Source of the DNA: Lewinellaceae bacterium
Lineage (GTDB): Bacteria; Bacteroidota; Bacteroidia; Chitinophagales; Saprospiraceae
Reading direction: 5' to 3'
DNA length: 64,000 bases
NCBI GenBank assembly: GCA_020636095.1
Contig: JACJYN010000003.1
Span: 1,612,001 to 1,676,000, forward strand
Shown: positions 42,525 through 50,051 of the stretch, in pieces
Position numbering within the stretch: position 1 is the stretch's first letter
How the letters are laid out: each line of letters starts with the position of its first letter
Made by a program: the position numbers and the translations under genes
Notes under the pieces: generated by a model
Databases searched by the model: none
The model's input: the letters and a program-made list of their open reading frames with translations, nothing else
What the model was told of the DNA's origin: nothing

Positions 42525-43336
42525 TAGTACTCTGTAAAATACATATCAAAGAACAGCAACTGATACTGCACCGCCTCCCGCCAGTAATCCCAGTTGTGGC
42601 TGCCGGGGCGCTCAATATAGGTGTGTGGGATGTTGCGGTAATCCATTTCGCGTTTTACAGCGCGGTTAACGTCGAGAAAAAAGTCGTCTTTGCCGCAGTC
42701 GAAGATCAGGGCCAGCGGGTTCTTTTTGTTAAGCAGGTGCAGCATATTGATTACCGAGTTGTCTTCCCAGTTGCGGCGATGGGTGGCATAGGCGCCCAGG
42801 CGTTGGGAGAGGCTCCAGTTATCCGGGAAGGGGCGAAAATCCAGCCCGCCGCTCATGCTGCCGGCGGCGCCCCAGATATCGGGGTGGCGAAAGGCCAGGT
42901 AGAAAGCGCCGTGGCCGCCCATGCTCAGGCCGGTAATGGCGCGCCCTTCCCGGCCGGCGATGGTTAGGTAGGCACTGTCAACCCAGGATACCAGCTCCCG
43001 GCTGAGGTAGGTTTCATAGCGAAAAGCAGAATCTACCGGGCTGTCAAAGTACCAGCTGGTGGTGTCGCCGTCCGGGCAGACGATGATGAACTGGTAGCGA
43101 TCGGCATATTCCCGGAGCTCCGGCACTCTGGATATCCAGTTGGTGTGGCTGCCGTAGGCGCCGTGCAGAAGGTAGAGGACGGGCAGTGCGCGGTCTCCTT
43201 CCGGTTCAGGGCGGATGACAACATTGCTGACGTTTTTGCCCATGGCCTGGCTATAGGCCTGTATGGTGTCTACGATAGCAGCGAAAGCAGGAGACAGGGC
43301 GGCCGCCCAGAGCAGGATCAGGAGGGGTAAGCGCAT
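42524..43336 (-). CDS. Exported esterase-family alpha/beta hydrolase
   Basis: A 270-residue exported esterase: signal peptide MRLPLLILLWAAALSPAFAA, then PVLYLLHGAYGSHTNWISR near residue 55, IIVCPDGDTTSWYFDSP near 84, nucleophile AITGLSMGGHGAFYLAFRHP near 133, acid FDCGKDDFF near 212 and histidine in IERPGSHNWDYW near 248. This order is the esterase D/tributyrin esterase family, acting on short acyl esters, S-formylglutathione or feruloyl esters. Periplasmic location suggests polysaccharide ester removal, by inference. The stop codon is shared with the end of the family A repeat. Confidence 0.9.
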   Translation of the reverse strand: MRLPLLILLWAAALSPAFAAIVDTIQAYSQAMGKNVSNVVIRPEPEGDRALPVLYLLHGAYGSHTNWISRVPELREYADRYQFIIVCPDGDTTSWYFDSPVDSAFRYETYLSRELVSWVDSAYLTIAGREGRAITGLSMGGHGAFYLAFRHPDIWGAAGSMSGGLDFRPFPDNWSLSQRLGAYATHRRNWEDNSVINMLHLLNKKNPLALIFDCGKDDFFLDVNRAVKREMDYRNIPHTYIERPGSHNWDYWREAVQYQLLFFDMYFTEY

Positions 43337-43352
43337 CTCGGTAGTTGAATGA

Positions 43353-44924
43353 TTATTCTTTTAATATCCGCACCCAATCTACACCTTTTTTTACTTTTTC
43401 CGGCTTGGGCATACGCCCTTCGTACATCAATTCCTGGATAGCGCACAATTCCTTATCGCGGAAAAGCGAAAGGGTGGCGCGGATGGCCCCGTCTTTGATG
43501 TAGTGCACCAGAAAGGAGGGGCCGTCCAGATCTCCTTCCACGATGGTTTCATCGTAGTCTTTGACATGGCCGGCGTAGCCCAATACCTTATCCTGCTGGG
43601 CCGACCAGAAGAAGGGCACGGCGTGGTACTTCAAGTGGGCGCCCACCATGTTCATGCCGGCGACGCGTCCCTGCTGGCAGGCTACCTTCCAGTGCTCGAT
43701 CCGGACGTGTTTTCCTTTTTCGGGATAGTGGGTTATGTCGCCGGCAGCGTAGATGTCTTGCCCGGCGTGTAAGTATTCATCCACGCGGATGCCGCCGTCT
43801 TTTTCCCGGGTAAGGCCTTCCAGAAAGCTGGTGGCGGGCTGCACGCCAATGCCCACCAGCACCAGGTTGGCCTCCAGCCGGCTTTCGTCGTCCAATTCTA
43901 CGGAAGATACCTCGCTTTGGTTGTAGATGTGTTTCACGGTGCGGCCGAGCCGGAATTGCACCCCCTCGGCTTCGTGCCACTTTAAGATGCGTTGCCCCAC
44001 GGCATCGCCCCAGATGCGGGTGAAAGGAAGTTTTTCCGGCGCCACCACCGTCACCTCACACCCCAGGTGTTGCAGGCTCATGGCGCTTTCCAGCCCGATG
44101 AAGGAGCTGCCGATAATGACGGCCTTGTCCGCTTTTTTGCCCAGCTCGCGCAGTTCCCGGCTGTCGCGCAGGGAACGCAGCGTGCGTACATGCTTCGAAT
44201 CGGCGCCGGGAATGGGCAATAGCCGGGGTACGGAGCCGGTAGCGATCAGTAGTTTATCGTAGGCCAGCGGGTTGCCCTTTTCGAAATGTATCTGTTTTTT
44301 GCCTGGGCCCACCCTGGTTACCTTATGTCCTTTGAGCAGGATGATGTCGTGTTCTTTGTAAAAACTTTCCGGCCGCAGGGGCATCCATTCTTCGGGCGCT
44401 TCGTCCTGCAGGAATTCCTTGCTGCAGTTGGGCCGGTCGTAGGGCACTTCCGCTTCGGCGCTGATCAGGGTGATGCGGCCGGTGAAGCCGGCCTCGCGCA
44501 TACCTTCGGCGGCATAAGCCCCGGCCGCCCCACCACCGATGATGACATAACTTTTTGAATTAGCGGGTTCGGGGCGGGCCATCATGTTGGTTACCCGGTC
44601 TGGGCTGTCGTCCGGTACCCGGACGATGACGTCTTCGCCTTCTATACGCAGATCGTAGGTGGGCAGGCCGTCGATGCCGCAGGCCTCCAGGTGGCGGCCG
44701 GTTTTGACGTCGAAGCAGGCGTGGTGCCACGGGCAGACCAGGCGGCGGCCGTGGAGGATACCGTCGGCCAGGGGCGCTCCGTAGTGGGTGCATTTCGCGT
44801 ATAGGGCGTAGAATTGACCGTCTACTTTGGCGAGCAATACGTCGGTATCACCGACTTGGGCCTGTTTCATTTCGCCGTTTTGAAGATCAGATACTTTGGC
44901 TGCTTTAGCTTCCTGGTAGGACAT
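43353..44924 (-). CDS. Rieske [2Fe-2S]-FAD pyridine-nucleotide oxidoreductase (AIFM3-like)
   Basis: The product is 523 residues from ATG 44924. The N-terminal Rieske domain has cluster ligands C45 and H47 (AKCTHYGAP) and C64 and H67 (CPWHHACF). The FAD domain starts with VIIGGGAAGAYAAEGMREAG near residue 128. LIATGSVPRLLPIPGA and the NAD(P) loop VIIGSSFIGLESAMSLQHLG follow, then YAAGDITHYP with the FAD aspartate and a C-terminal reductase-like domain. Cytosolic homologues are ferredoxin or rubredoxin reductase-like; vertebrate AIFM3 has the same layout. The electron acceptor is unknown. A TetR gene lies 95 bp upstream on the same strand and may control it. Confidence 0.92.
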   Translation of the reverse strand: MSYQEAKAAKVSDLQNGEMKQAQVGDTDVLLAKVDGQFYALYAKCTHYGAPLADGILHGRRLVCPWHHACFDVKTGRHLEACGIDGLPTYDLRIEGEDVIVRVPDDSPDRVTNMMARPEPANSKSYVIIGGGAAGAYAAEGMREAGFTGRITLISAEAEVPYDRPNCSKEFLQDEAPEEWMPLRPESFYKEHDIILLKGHKVTRVGPGKKQIHFEKGNPLAYDKLLIATGSVPRLLPIPGADSKHVRTLRSLRDSRELRELGKKADKAVIIGSSFIGLESAMSLQHLGCEVTVVAPEKLPFTRIWGDAVGQRILKWHEAEGVQFRLGRTVKHIYNQSEVSSVELDDESRLEANLVLVGIGVQPATSFLEGLTREKDGGIRVDEYLHAGQDIYAAGDITHYPEKGKHVRIEHWKVACQQGRVAGMNMVGAHLKYHAVPFFWSAQQDKVLGYAGHVKDYDETIVEGDLDGPSFLVHYIKDGAIRATLSLFRDKELCAIQELMYEGRMPKPEKVKKGVDWVRILKE

Positions 44925-45018
44925 AGTGTGGGGATTTGATTTGGCAATATTCTCTCTAATAGAAAGCAAAAGCAGATATGGATGTTTACTATTCTTTGGG
45001 AGGACATCATTTACTCAG

Positions 45019-45639
45019 TCAATTTTGAAACAAAAAGCGTTTATATTCCTCCAGCCCCTTTTCGGTCAGGTACGGCGCCAGGCCGCCAAGGAAGGCCTCG
45101 AGATAATATCGGATCACGTTTTCTCCCTTCTCGTCGAAGTGAATCTCTGCATTTGGAATCCAGTTGTCGCCCAGGATGAGCAGATTGGTGATAAGGTGAT
45201 CGTACTGGCCAGGCAGCCATTCTTCCCGCATCCAGCCCTGGGTGATGAGCTGCTGGAAGGCTGCGTGAAACTGCCGGCGCCGCAGCTGCATCAGGGCCCG
45301 GAATTTATCCCGGATGGGGCCTACCCGGCGAATGATACGCACAAAATCCAGCAACAGGAAGCGGTATTTGTACAGTAGGCGGAAGGTTGCCTCCGTTGAC
45401 TGAATGATGTCTGTAAGTTCCGCCTTTGGCGGTTGAGACTTGCCAACTGGCTCCTCAAGTTCTTCGATGAGCCGGTCGTAAAGGGCTTCGATCAGGACAT
45501 CCGTGTTTTTAAAATGGTAGCAGAGGTTGCCGTGGCTGATGCCCACTTCTTCGGCTACGCTGCGCACCGTGGCCTGGCCGGTGCCCACTTCATTAAACTG
45601 CCGCAGAGCGGCCTCCAGTATCCGTTCCCTGGTCTTCAT
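45019..45639 (-). CDS. TetR/AcrR family transcriptional regulator
   Basis: A 206-residue regulator with a TetR N-terminal helix-turn-helix (TRERILEAALRQFNEVGTGQ, TVRSVAEEVGISHGNLCYHF, then KNTDVLIEALYDRL) and a helical ligand-binding domain (LLYKYRFLLLDFVRIIRRVG, LITNLLILGDNWIPNAEIHF). It heads the direction of transcription towards the Rieske-FAD gene, suggesting that the two respond to the same small molecule. The ligand and operator were not identified. Confidence 0.92.
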   Translation of the reverse strand: MKTRERILEAALRQFNEVGTGQATVRSVAEEVGISHGNLCYHFKNTDVLIEALYDRLIEELEEPVGKSQPPKAELTDIIQSTEATFRLLYKYRFLLLDFVRIIRRVGPIRDKFRALMQLRRRQFHAAFQQLITQGWMREEWLPGQYDHLITNLLILGDNWIPNAEIHFDEKGENVIRYYLEAFLGGLAPYLTEKGLEEYKRFLFQN

Positions 45640-45738
45640 TGTTCGACTAATTTCACGGATTCAAAGATAAACAACATTTAGAACACTTGTGCTAAAGTTG
45701 AAAATCAGGTACATTTGTTTTTTAAAATCATCCGAGCC

Positions 45739-45960
45739 ATGAATGAACAACCCAATGACAAACAACCGCAGAGGGACGCCTTGCAAACTGCCCGCCAAAC
45801 GTATAATCTCTTTGACAATTTCGTTACCATCCGCGAAGACGACAGTATACTGGCCATGGCGTGCAAGTTGCTGCTACGGTTATTCGGCATCTTTTTTATG
45901 ATTTTGTTATCTCCTTTTTTACTTATCGGGCTGGCTATTGCCTTTGCGGCGGTTTTGTAG
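45739..45960 (+). CDS. Small membrane protein
   Basis: A 73-residue protein from ATG 45739 with a polar N-terminal half (MNEQPNDKQPQRDALQTARQ, YNLFDNFVTIREDDS) and one or two hydrophobic helices at the C-terminus (FGIFFMILLSPFLLIGLAIA). It is divergent from tetR, with about 100 bp between the starts. No family was recognised; it reads like a real gene rather than chance, given its well-formed membrane segment. Confidence 0.6.
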   Translation: MNEQPNDKQPQRDALQTARQTYNLFDNFVTIREDDSILAMACKLLLRLFGIFFMILLSPFLLIGLAIAFAAVL

Positions 45961-46025
45961 CTTTTTAGGTGTAAAAGGGTGATGGTGCTAATGTCAAAAA
46001 ATCAGGCTACCTGAATCCTTCAACA

Positions 46026-46346
46026 ATGATGCCTTTTCTTCTTCTCCTCTTTCTTTCCCACCAATTTACCCAAAAGGTGCTGGGCCTGTCCATTCCCTGG
46101 GCGGACAACTACCTGGACCCTCTGCTGTGCATGCAGATTCTGTTGAGTGGCTTCCGGTTGGAGCAGCGCTGGCTCCTGGGGCGGCAGCGATTGACTTTAT
46201 TTGAGGTGTTGGCCATCACGGGCTTCCTGTCCTTTGTTTTTGAATACCTGTTTCCCCGCTTTTCTTCCGGCTTTACAGCCGATTGGTGGGATGTGGCGGC
46301 TTATTTTGCCGGGGCGGCGGCGTTTTACGTAGTTCAGGAAGGGTAA
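46026..46346 (+). CDS. Small multi-spanning membrane protein
   Basis: A 106-residue integral membrane protein with three or four helices (FLLLLFLSHQFTQKVLGL, LLCMQILLSGFRLEQRWLLG, LTLFEVLAITGFLSFVFEYL, WWDVAAYFAGAAAFYVV). Conserved-looking aromatic and charged residues (NYLDPLLC, FEYLFPRF, DWWD) match a small Bacteroidota family sometimes annotated with transporters, without proof. It follows the small membrane gene by 65 bp. About 230 bp after it hold only the promoter of the thioredoxin operon. Confidence 0.65.
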   Translation: MMPFLLLLFLSHQFTQKVLGLSIPWADNYLDPLLCMQILLSGFRLEQRWLLGRQRLTLFEVLAITGFLSFVFEYLFPRFSSGFTADWWDVAAYFAGAAAFYVVQEG

Positions 46347-46528
46347 AGGAATTCGGTCAACTGGAAGTCTCGCCTCTATTATTTCTCATTAGTTGATACA
46401 AGATATTCGCCTCAGGCAACGTTAACCTATCCGTTACCCGTAATTAATGACGAACATCCTCCAGGAATAGTCCGCAAAGCCTGCAAAGATCCCAAAATTT
46501 TATTTGTGATTAATAAATGACTTCACTG

Positions 46529-46558
46529 TTTGAAGTTGTTTTATGGATTGCAATTTTG
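46529..46558 (+). promoter_or_regulatory. Promoter of the thioredoxin-ApbE operon
   Basis: TTTG at 46529-46532, an 18-nt spacer and CAATTTTG at 46551-46558 (one mismatch to TANNTTTG), 22 bp before ATG 46581. No other promoter is visible until after the DUF3570 gene. Confidence 0.45.
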
Positions 46559-46580
46559 TAACCAAACAAAATAATCTGCA

Positions 46581-47048
46581 ATGAAGCAAATGCTCATTAC
46601 GGCAGCTATTGCCTGCCTGTCGGTTGTCCAATTAATTGCTCAGGAGCAAGCCGACACCACGGTAGAATGGCGCCTTAACATCGAGGAAGCCAAACAGGCC
46701 GCCGCCGACAAAGGCGCTCCCATCTTGATGGTTTTTTCCGGATCCGACTGGTGCCGCCCCTGTATTCAGATGAGGCAAGAGGTATGGAATAACCCTGTTT
46801 TTCAGGAATATGCCAGGGAATCGCTGGTCTTGTTGGAACTGGACTTCCCCGCCCGCAAGAAAAACAAGCTCAGCCCGGAGCAAACGGCTCACAATGAGGC
46901 CCTGGCAGAGGAATACAATCCCAAAGGGGAGTTTCCTACCGCAGTTCTTATCGGCCCGGAAGGTAAGGAAATTGCCCATTTTGGCTACAATCCCGACCTG
47001 TCCGCCCAGGATTATGTCGAATATCTTAAAGCACAGGTTACGCAATGA
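46581..47048 (+). CDS. Exported thioredoxin-family protein
   Basis: A 155-residue exported thioredoxin-fold protein: signal peptide MKQMLITAAIACLSVVQLIA, then LNIEEAKQAAADKGAPILMV and the active site GSDWCRPCIQMRQEVW (C-R-P-C) near residue 56. A cis-proline loop in GEFPTAVLIGPEGKE near 115 and a C-terminal helix follow. It resembles the Thioredoxin_7/DsbDalpha-like group that reduces or shuffles disulfides in the periplasm. Its stop overlaps the apbE start by 4 bp (ATGA), so it is translationally coupled. First gene of a four-gene operon. Confidence 0.93.
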   Translation: MKQMLITAAIACLSVVQLIAQEQADTTVEWRLNIEEAKQAAADKGAPILMVFSGSDWCRPCIQMRQEVWNNPVFQEYARESLVLLELDFPARKKNKLSPEQTAHNEALAEEYNPKGEFPTAVLIGPEGKEIAHFGYNPDLSAQDYVEYLKAQVTQ

Positions 47049-48031
47049 GAAACCTCGGCTTTTTGATGTTGTTCTGGTGCTTTTCCGCCGCCGCTTTTGC
47101 GCAGCCTGAGGCTTTCCACCAGGCGATCAAGCTCATGGGCAGTGGCTTCGAGATCACCGCTATCCACGAAAACCCTGTCCTGGCCCGTAAGGCCATTGAT
47201 GCAGGTATCGGGGAAATCCGCCGGATCGAGCGCCTGATCTCCTCCTGGGATGAAAGTTCTCAGACCAGCGCCATCAACCGCAATGCCGGGATACAGCCGG
47301 TGGAGGTGGATGATGAGCTGTACCAACTCATCCGCCGCAGCCTCAAGGTGTCGGGCATTACCGACGGCGCTTTTGACATTTCCTTTGCGGCTATTGAGAA
47401 GCTTTACCAGTTCAACGGTTCAGAAACGACGCTGCCCCCGTCGGAAGAGGTCGCCCGCTCGGTAGCTAAGATCAACTACCGCAACATCGTCCTGAACCCC
47501 GATAAGCATACGGTTTTCCTCAAAGAACCAGGTATGCGCATCGGTTTCGGCGCGATCGGCAAGGGCTATGCCGCCAACCGCGCCAGGGCAGTGATGCAGG
47601 ATATGGGCATCAGCAACGGCCTGGTCAATGCCTCCGGCGACCTCATCTGCTGGGGCAAACAGGAAGACGGCCGGGATTGGGGTATTGCCATCGCCGACCC
47701 GGACGACAAGATGAAGGCCATCGCCTGGCTACCCATCGGCGAGGGGGCCGTCGTCACCTCGGGGGATTATGAAAAATTTCTGATGTCCGACGGCAAGCGC
47801 TACGCTCACATCATCGACCCCAGGACGGGCTATCCCACCACGGGCATCAAGAGCGTGACCATTGTCTGTCCGGACGCTGAATTGGCGGATGCTCTGGCCA
47901 CCTCTGTCTTCGTGCTCGGAAGGGAAAAAGGCCTGGCGCTGATCAACCAGCTGAAAGGTATAGAATGCCTGATCATTACAGAAGAGAATAAGCTGCTGAG
48001 TTCAAAGAACCTGCAGTTGCAATATGAATGA
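47045..48031 (+). CDS. apbE: FAD:protein FMN transferase ApbE
   Basis: A 328-residue exported enzyme that attaches FMN covalently to a threonine or serine of target proteins, using FAD and magnesium outside the cytoplasm. Features: signal peptide MRNLGFLMLFWCFSAAAFAQ, LMGSGFEITAIHENP, RIERLISSWDESSQTSAINR, GITDGAFDISFAAIEKLY, RIGFGAIGKGYAANRA, LVNASGDLICWG, VVTSGDYEKF and HIIDPRTGYPTTGIKSVTIV. All signature blocks are present. The usual targets (NqrC, RnfG, FMN-bind domains) are not in the window, so a target may lie in the same operon. Confidence 0.95.
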   Translation: MRNLGFLMLFWCFSAAAFAQPEAFHQAIKLMGSGFEITAIHENPVLARKAIDAGIGEIRRIERLISSWDESSQTSAINRNAGIQPVEVDDELYQLIRRSLKVSGITDGAFDISFAAIEKLYQFNGSETTLPPSEEVARSVAKINYRNIVLNPDKHTVFLKEPGMRIGFGAIGKGYAANRARAVMQDMGISNGLVNASGDLICWGKQEDGRDWGIAIADPDDKMKAIAWLPIGEGAVVTSGDYEKFLMSDGKRYAHIIDPRTGYPTTGIKSVTIVCPDAELADALATSVFVLGREKGLALINQLKGIECLIITEENKLLSSKNLQLQYE

Positions 48032-48050
48032 ATAACAAGTCAAAAACACC

Positions 48051-48272
48051 ATGCGAAATATACCATCACTAATCCTGGCCCTGCTGCTGGCCGCCTTCCT
48101 GGGCCAGTCCTGCGTCTCCGTCAAGGAGTACCAGAAGATGTACCTCAACGATGAGGACATGGCGCTCAGCCCGCGCTCGCTGGAGAGTTATGAAACCAAT
48201 TTTCAATCATACCGCGAAGGCGCCGCCGGCGCCAATGGCGGCAAAGTCGGAGGAGGATGCGGATGCAATTGA
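48051..48272 (+). CDS. DUF4266 small lipoprotein
   Basis: A 73-residue lipoprotein: signal MRNIPSLILALLLAAFLGQS with lipobox cysteine 21, then VSVKEYQKMYLNDEDMALSP, SLESYETNFQSYREGA and a glycine-rich end GGKVGGGCGCN with two cysteines in the last five residues. This is the DUF4266 pattern. The C-x-C tail outside the cytoplasm could be redox-active, metal-binding or modified. The reading frame overlaps the next start by 16 bp, so it is coupled to the DUF3570 gene. A thioredoxin two genes upstream is a natural candidate to act on the C-terminal cysteines. Confidence 0.85.
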   Translation: MRNIPSLILALLLAAFLGQSCVSVKEYQKMYLNDEDMALSPRSLESYETNFQSYREGAAGANGGKVGGGCGCN

Positions 48273-49477
48273 TCAAATTACCGGCGCTCGCTTTGCTGCT
48301 TTTAGGCTGCGCCCTGCTGTCTCATGCCCAGGCGCCCGCTTTGGAAAAGCTGGATACCAATGGTATCAGGCCCCTGGAACCCGGAGAGGTCAACATCTTA
48401 TTCAGCTACTATGAGCAGGATGGAGACAACTCCCCCGTAACCGGTGGCATCGGCACCGAGCAGCTGACGGACTTCTCTTCGCGCTTCATCGTGAAAGTTC
48501 CCATCAAAAAGCAGCTGACGTTCAACGGAGACATTGGGTTTGATTCCTATTCTTCGGCTTCGACGGATAATATCGACCGCTATGTATCCTCGGCTTCCAG
48601 TAGCGATACCCGGATTTACGGCACGTTTGGTTTTGACAAAACCCCTGAAGGAAAGAATACCAGCTACGGCCTGAAGGTGGGCGGCTCGAGGGAATATGAC
48701 TATACCTCCCTTTCGGTGGGTGGGCATTATGCACTGATCTCAAAGGATGGCAACCGAGAGCTGAACCTCACCGGGCAGGCTTTCTTTGATGCCTGGCAGC
48801 TCATCTATCCGGAGGAGCTGCGCCGCGAGGGCGTGCTCGTACCTACCGACCAGCGCCGGTCCTACAACCTGGGGCTCACCTATTCGCAGGTCATCAACCG
48901 CAAGCTGCAGGCCAGCCTCTCGCTGGACGGCATCTACATGACAGGGCTGCTTTCTACTCCTTTCCACCGGGTGTACTTTCAGGAGCAGGCGGCGGCTAAG
49001 GTAGAAAAGCTGCCCGATAACCGCCTCAAGTTGCCGGTAGGGCTGCGGCTGAACTACTATGTCGCCGACTTTCTGGTCGCCCGCCTTTACTACCGTTACT
49101 ATTGGGATAGCTGGGGCATACAGGCCCAGACCGCCAGCCTGGAGCTGCCGATAAAGATCAACCGTTTCTTTTCGGTGTATCCGTTCTACCGCTACCACAC
49201 CCAAACAGCGGCCGATTACTTCCTGCCCTACAAAGAGCACAGCCTCAATGATGAGTTTTATACCTCCGACTACGACCTGGCGGAGCTGGACAGCCACACC
49301 TACGGAATGGGCGTCCGCTACGCACCGGTCAACGGGCTGGCGCGGATCAAGTTTCCGATGGGAAAGAAGCGGGACGTACTGCTGCTCCGTGGCTTTGACC
49401 TCCGTTATGCGCACTACGAGAGAACGCCCAGCCTGAAGGCGAATGTGGTGAGTTTGGGCTTGAATTTTACGTATTGA
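48257..49477 (+). CDS. DUF3570 outer-membrane barrel protein
   Basis: A 406-residue exported protein (signal LPALALLLLGCALLSHAQ) with many aromatic-ended amphipathic strands and a final strand VVSLGLNFTY, so probably an outer-membrane barrel. Conserved DUF3570 marks: VNILFSYYEQDGDNSPVTGG followed by IGTEQL at residues 45-70, DIGFDSYSSASTDNID, and paired strands such as FLVARLYYRYYWDSWG. The start ATG 48257 (or 48263) lies inside the DUF4266 gene. Residues 59-67 (SPVTGGIGT) loosely resemble the T-G-A-T site that ApbE flavinylates, but do not match it. Last gene of the operon, followed by a strong hairpin. Confidence 0.88.
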   Translation: MRMQLIKLPALALLLLGCALLSHAQAPALEKLDTNGIRPLEPGEVNILFSYYEQDGDNSPVTGGIGTEQLTDFSSRFIVKVPIKKQLTFNGDIGFDSYSSASTDNIDRYVSSASSSDTRIYGTFGFDKTPEGKNTSYGLKVGGSREYDYTSLSVGGHYALISKDGNRELNLTGQAFFDAWQLIYPEELRREGVLVPTDQRRSYNLGLTYSQVINRKLQASLSLDGIYMTGLLSTPFHRVYFQEQAAAKVEKLPDNRLKLPVGLRLNYYVADFLVARLYYRYYWDSWGIQAQTASLELPIKINRFFSVYPFYRYHTQTAADYFLPYKEHSLNDEFYTSDYDLAELDSHTYGMGVRYAPVNGLARIKFPMGKKRDVLLLRGFDLRYAHYERTPSLKANVVSLGLNFTY

Positions 49478-49525
49478 TAAGATTTTCCAGATTTTCCAGA
49501 TTTTGAAAATCTGGAAAATCTTATC
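49476..49525. terminator. Perfect 21-bp hairpin after the DUF3570 gene
   Basis: Arms at 49476-49496 and 49505-49525 (GATAAGATTTTCCAGATTTTC and its complement) with an 8-nt loop. It partly overlaps the stop codon at 49475-49477 and lies 12 bp before the next gene, giving a likely terminator. The stem core is shared with the repeat at 41270. Confidence 0.65.
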
Positions 49526-49536
49526 TTAGCCCCATT

Positions 49537-49827
49537 ATGACCATCGAAGCCTTCGTGCAATCGCTGCAACAATCCACCCCTCCGGCCGGGCTGGCGCCTT
49601 TGCTCCTTGCCCTCTGGCACGCGGGCAAGGAGGATTGGCACGGCGCCCACAACATTGCCCAGGATGTGCCCGGCTCCGACGGCGCCTGGGTGCACGCCTA
49701 TCTGCACCGGGTTGAGGGCGATACCTGGAACGCTAACTACTGGTACCGTCGCGCCGGGCGCAGCGTGCCGGGCCATTCGCTGAAGGAAGAATGGGAAGGG
49801 TTGGTGGAGCACTTTCTGAGCCCGTAA
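49537..49827 (+). CDS. Conserved hypothetical protein, 96 aa
   Basis: A short cytoplasmic protein: FVQSLQQSTPPAGLAPLLLA, LWHAGKEDWHGAHNIAQDVP, then WVHAYLHRVEGDTWNANYWY and RRAGRSVPGHSLKEEWEGLV. The histidine/tryptophan-rich core with HAYLHR.EGD..NA.YWYRRAG is strongly conserved-looking, as in a small protein found in Bacteroidota and other phyla. It could be a TPR-like helical pair binding a partner. The function is unknown. A family B palindrome begins 38 bp after the stop. Confidence 0.75.
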   Translation: MTIEAFVQSLQQSTPPAGLAPLLLALWHAGKEDWHGAHNIAQDVPGSDGAWVHAYLHRVEGDTWNANYWYRRAGRSVPGHSLKEEWEGLVEHFLSP

Positions 49828-49865
49828 GGCCTGTTTCTGCGAACCTTTTGCTCATTCTGTTCTTT

Positions 49866-50029
49866 AGAGTGTGTTCAAATTTCATACTTCGGGCTGAAAA
49901 TGCCCCTTTTTCGGTTATACTTCGTTGCCGAAACAGTCACGTACCTACGGGTATGCTCCCGCTTCGGCGCCTTGTCTAACCAAAAAATGGACTACTTTCA
50001 TCTCCAAAAACGAAATTTGAACACACTCT
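49866..50029. repeat. Palindromic repeat family B
   Basis: A 164-bp element with ends AGAGTGTGTTCAAATTTC and GAAATTTGAACACACTCT, a perfect 18-bp inverted pair. The interior has GGCTGAAAATGCCCC, GTTATACTTCGTTGCCG and CCTACGGGTATGCTCCCG. It has the same length and AGAG...CTCT frame as family A but different sequence. A truncated copy starts at 25986. Confidence 0.8.
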
Positions 50030-50051
50030 TAGTCCATAAAACACCCAGGCC

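Noticed and set aside
48430..48466. SPVTGGIGT in the DUF3570 protein as a definite ApbE flavinylation site
   Set aside because: It lacks the alanine-threonine of the known TGAT-type motif; kept only as a hypothesis.
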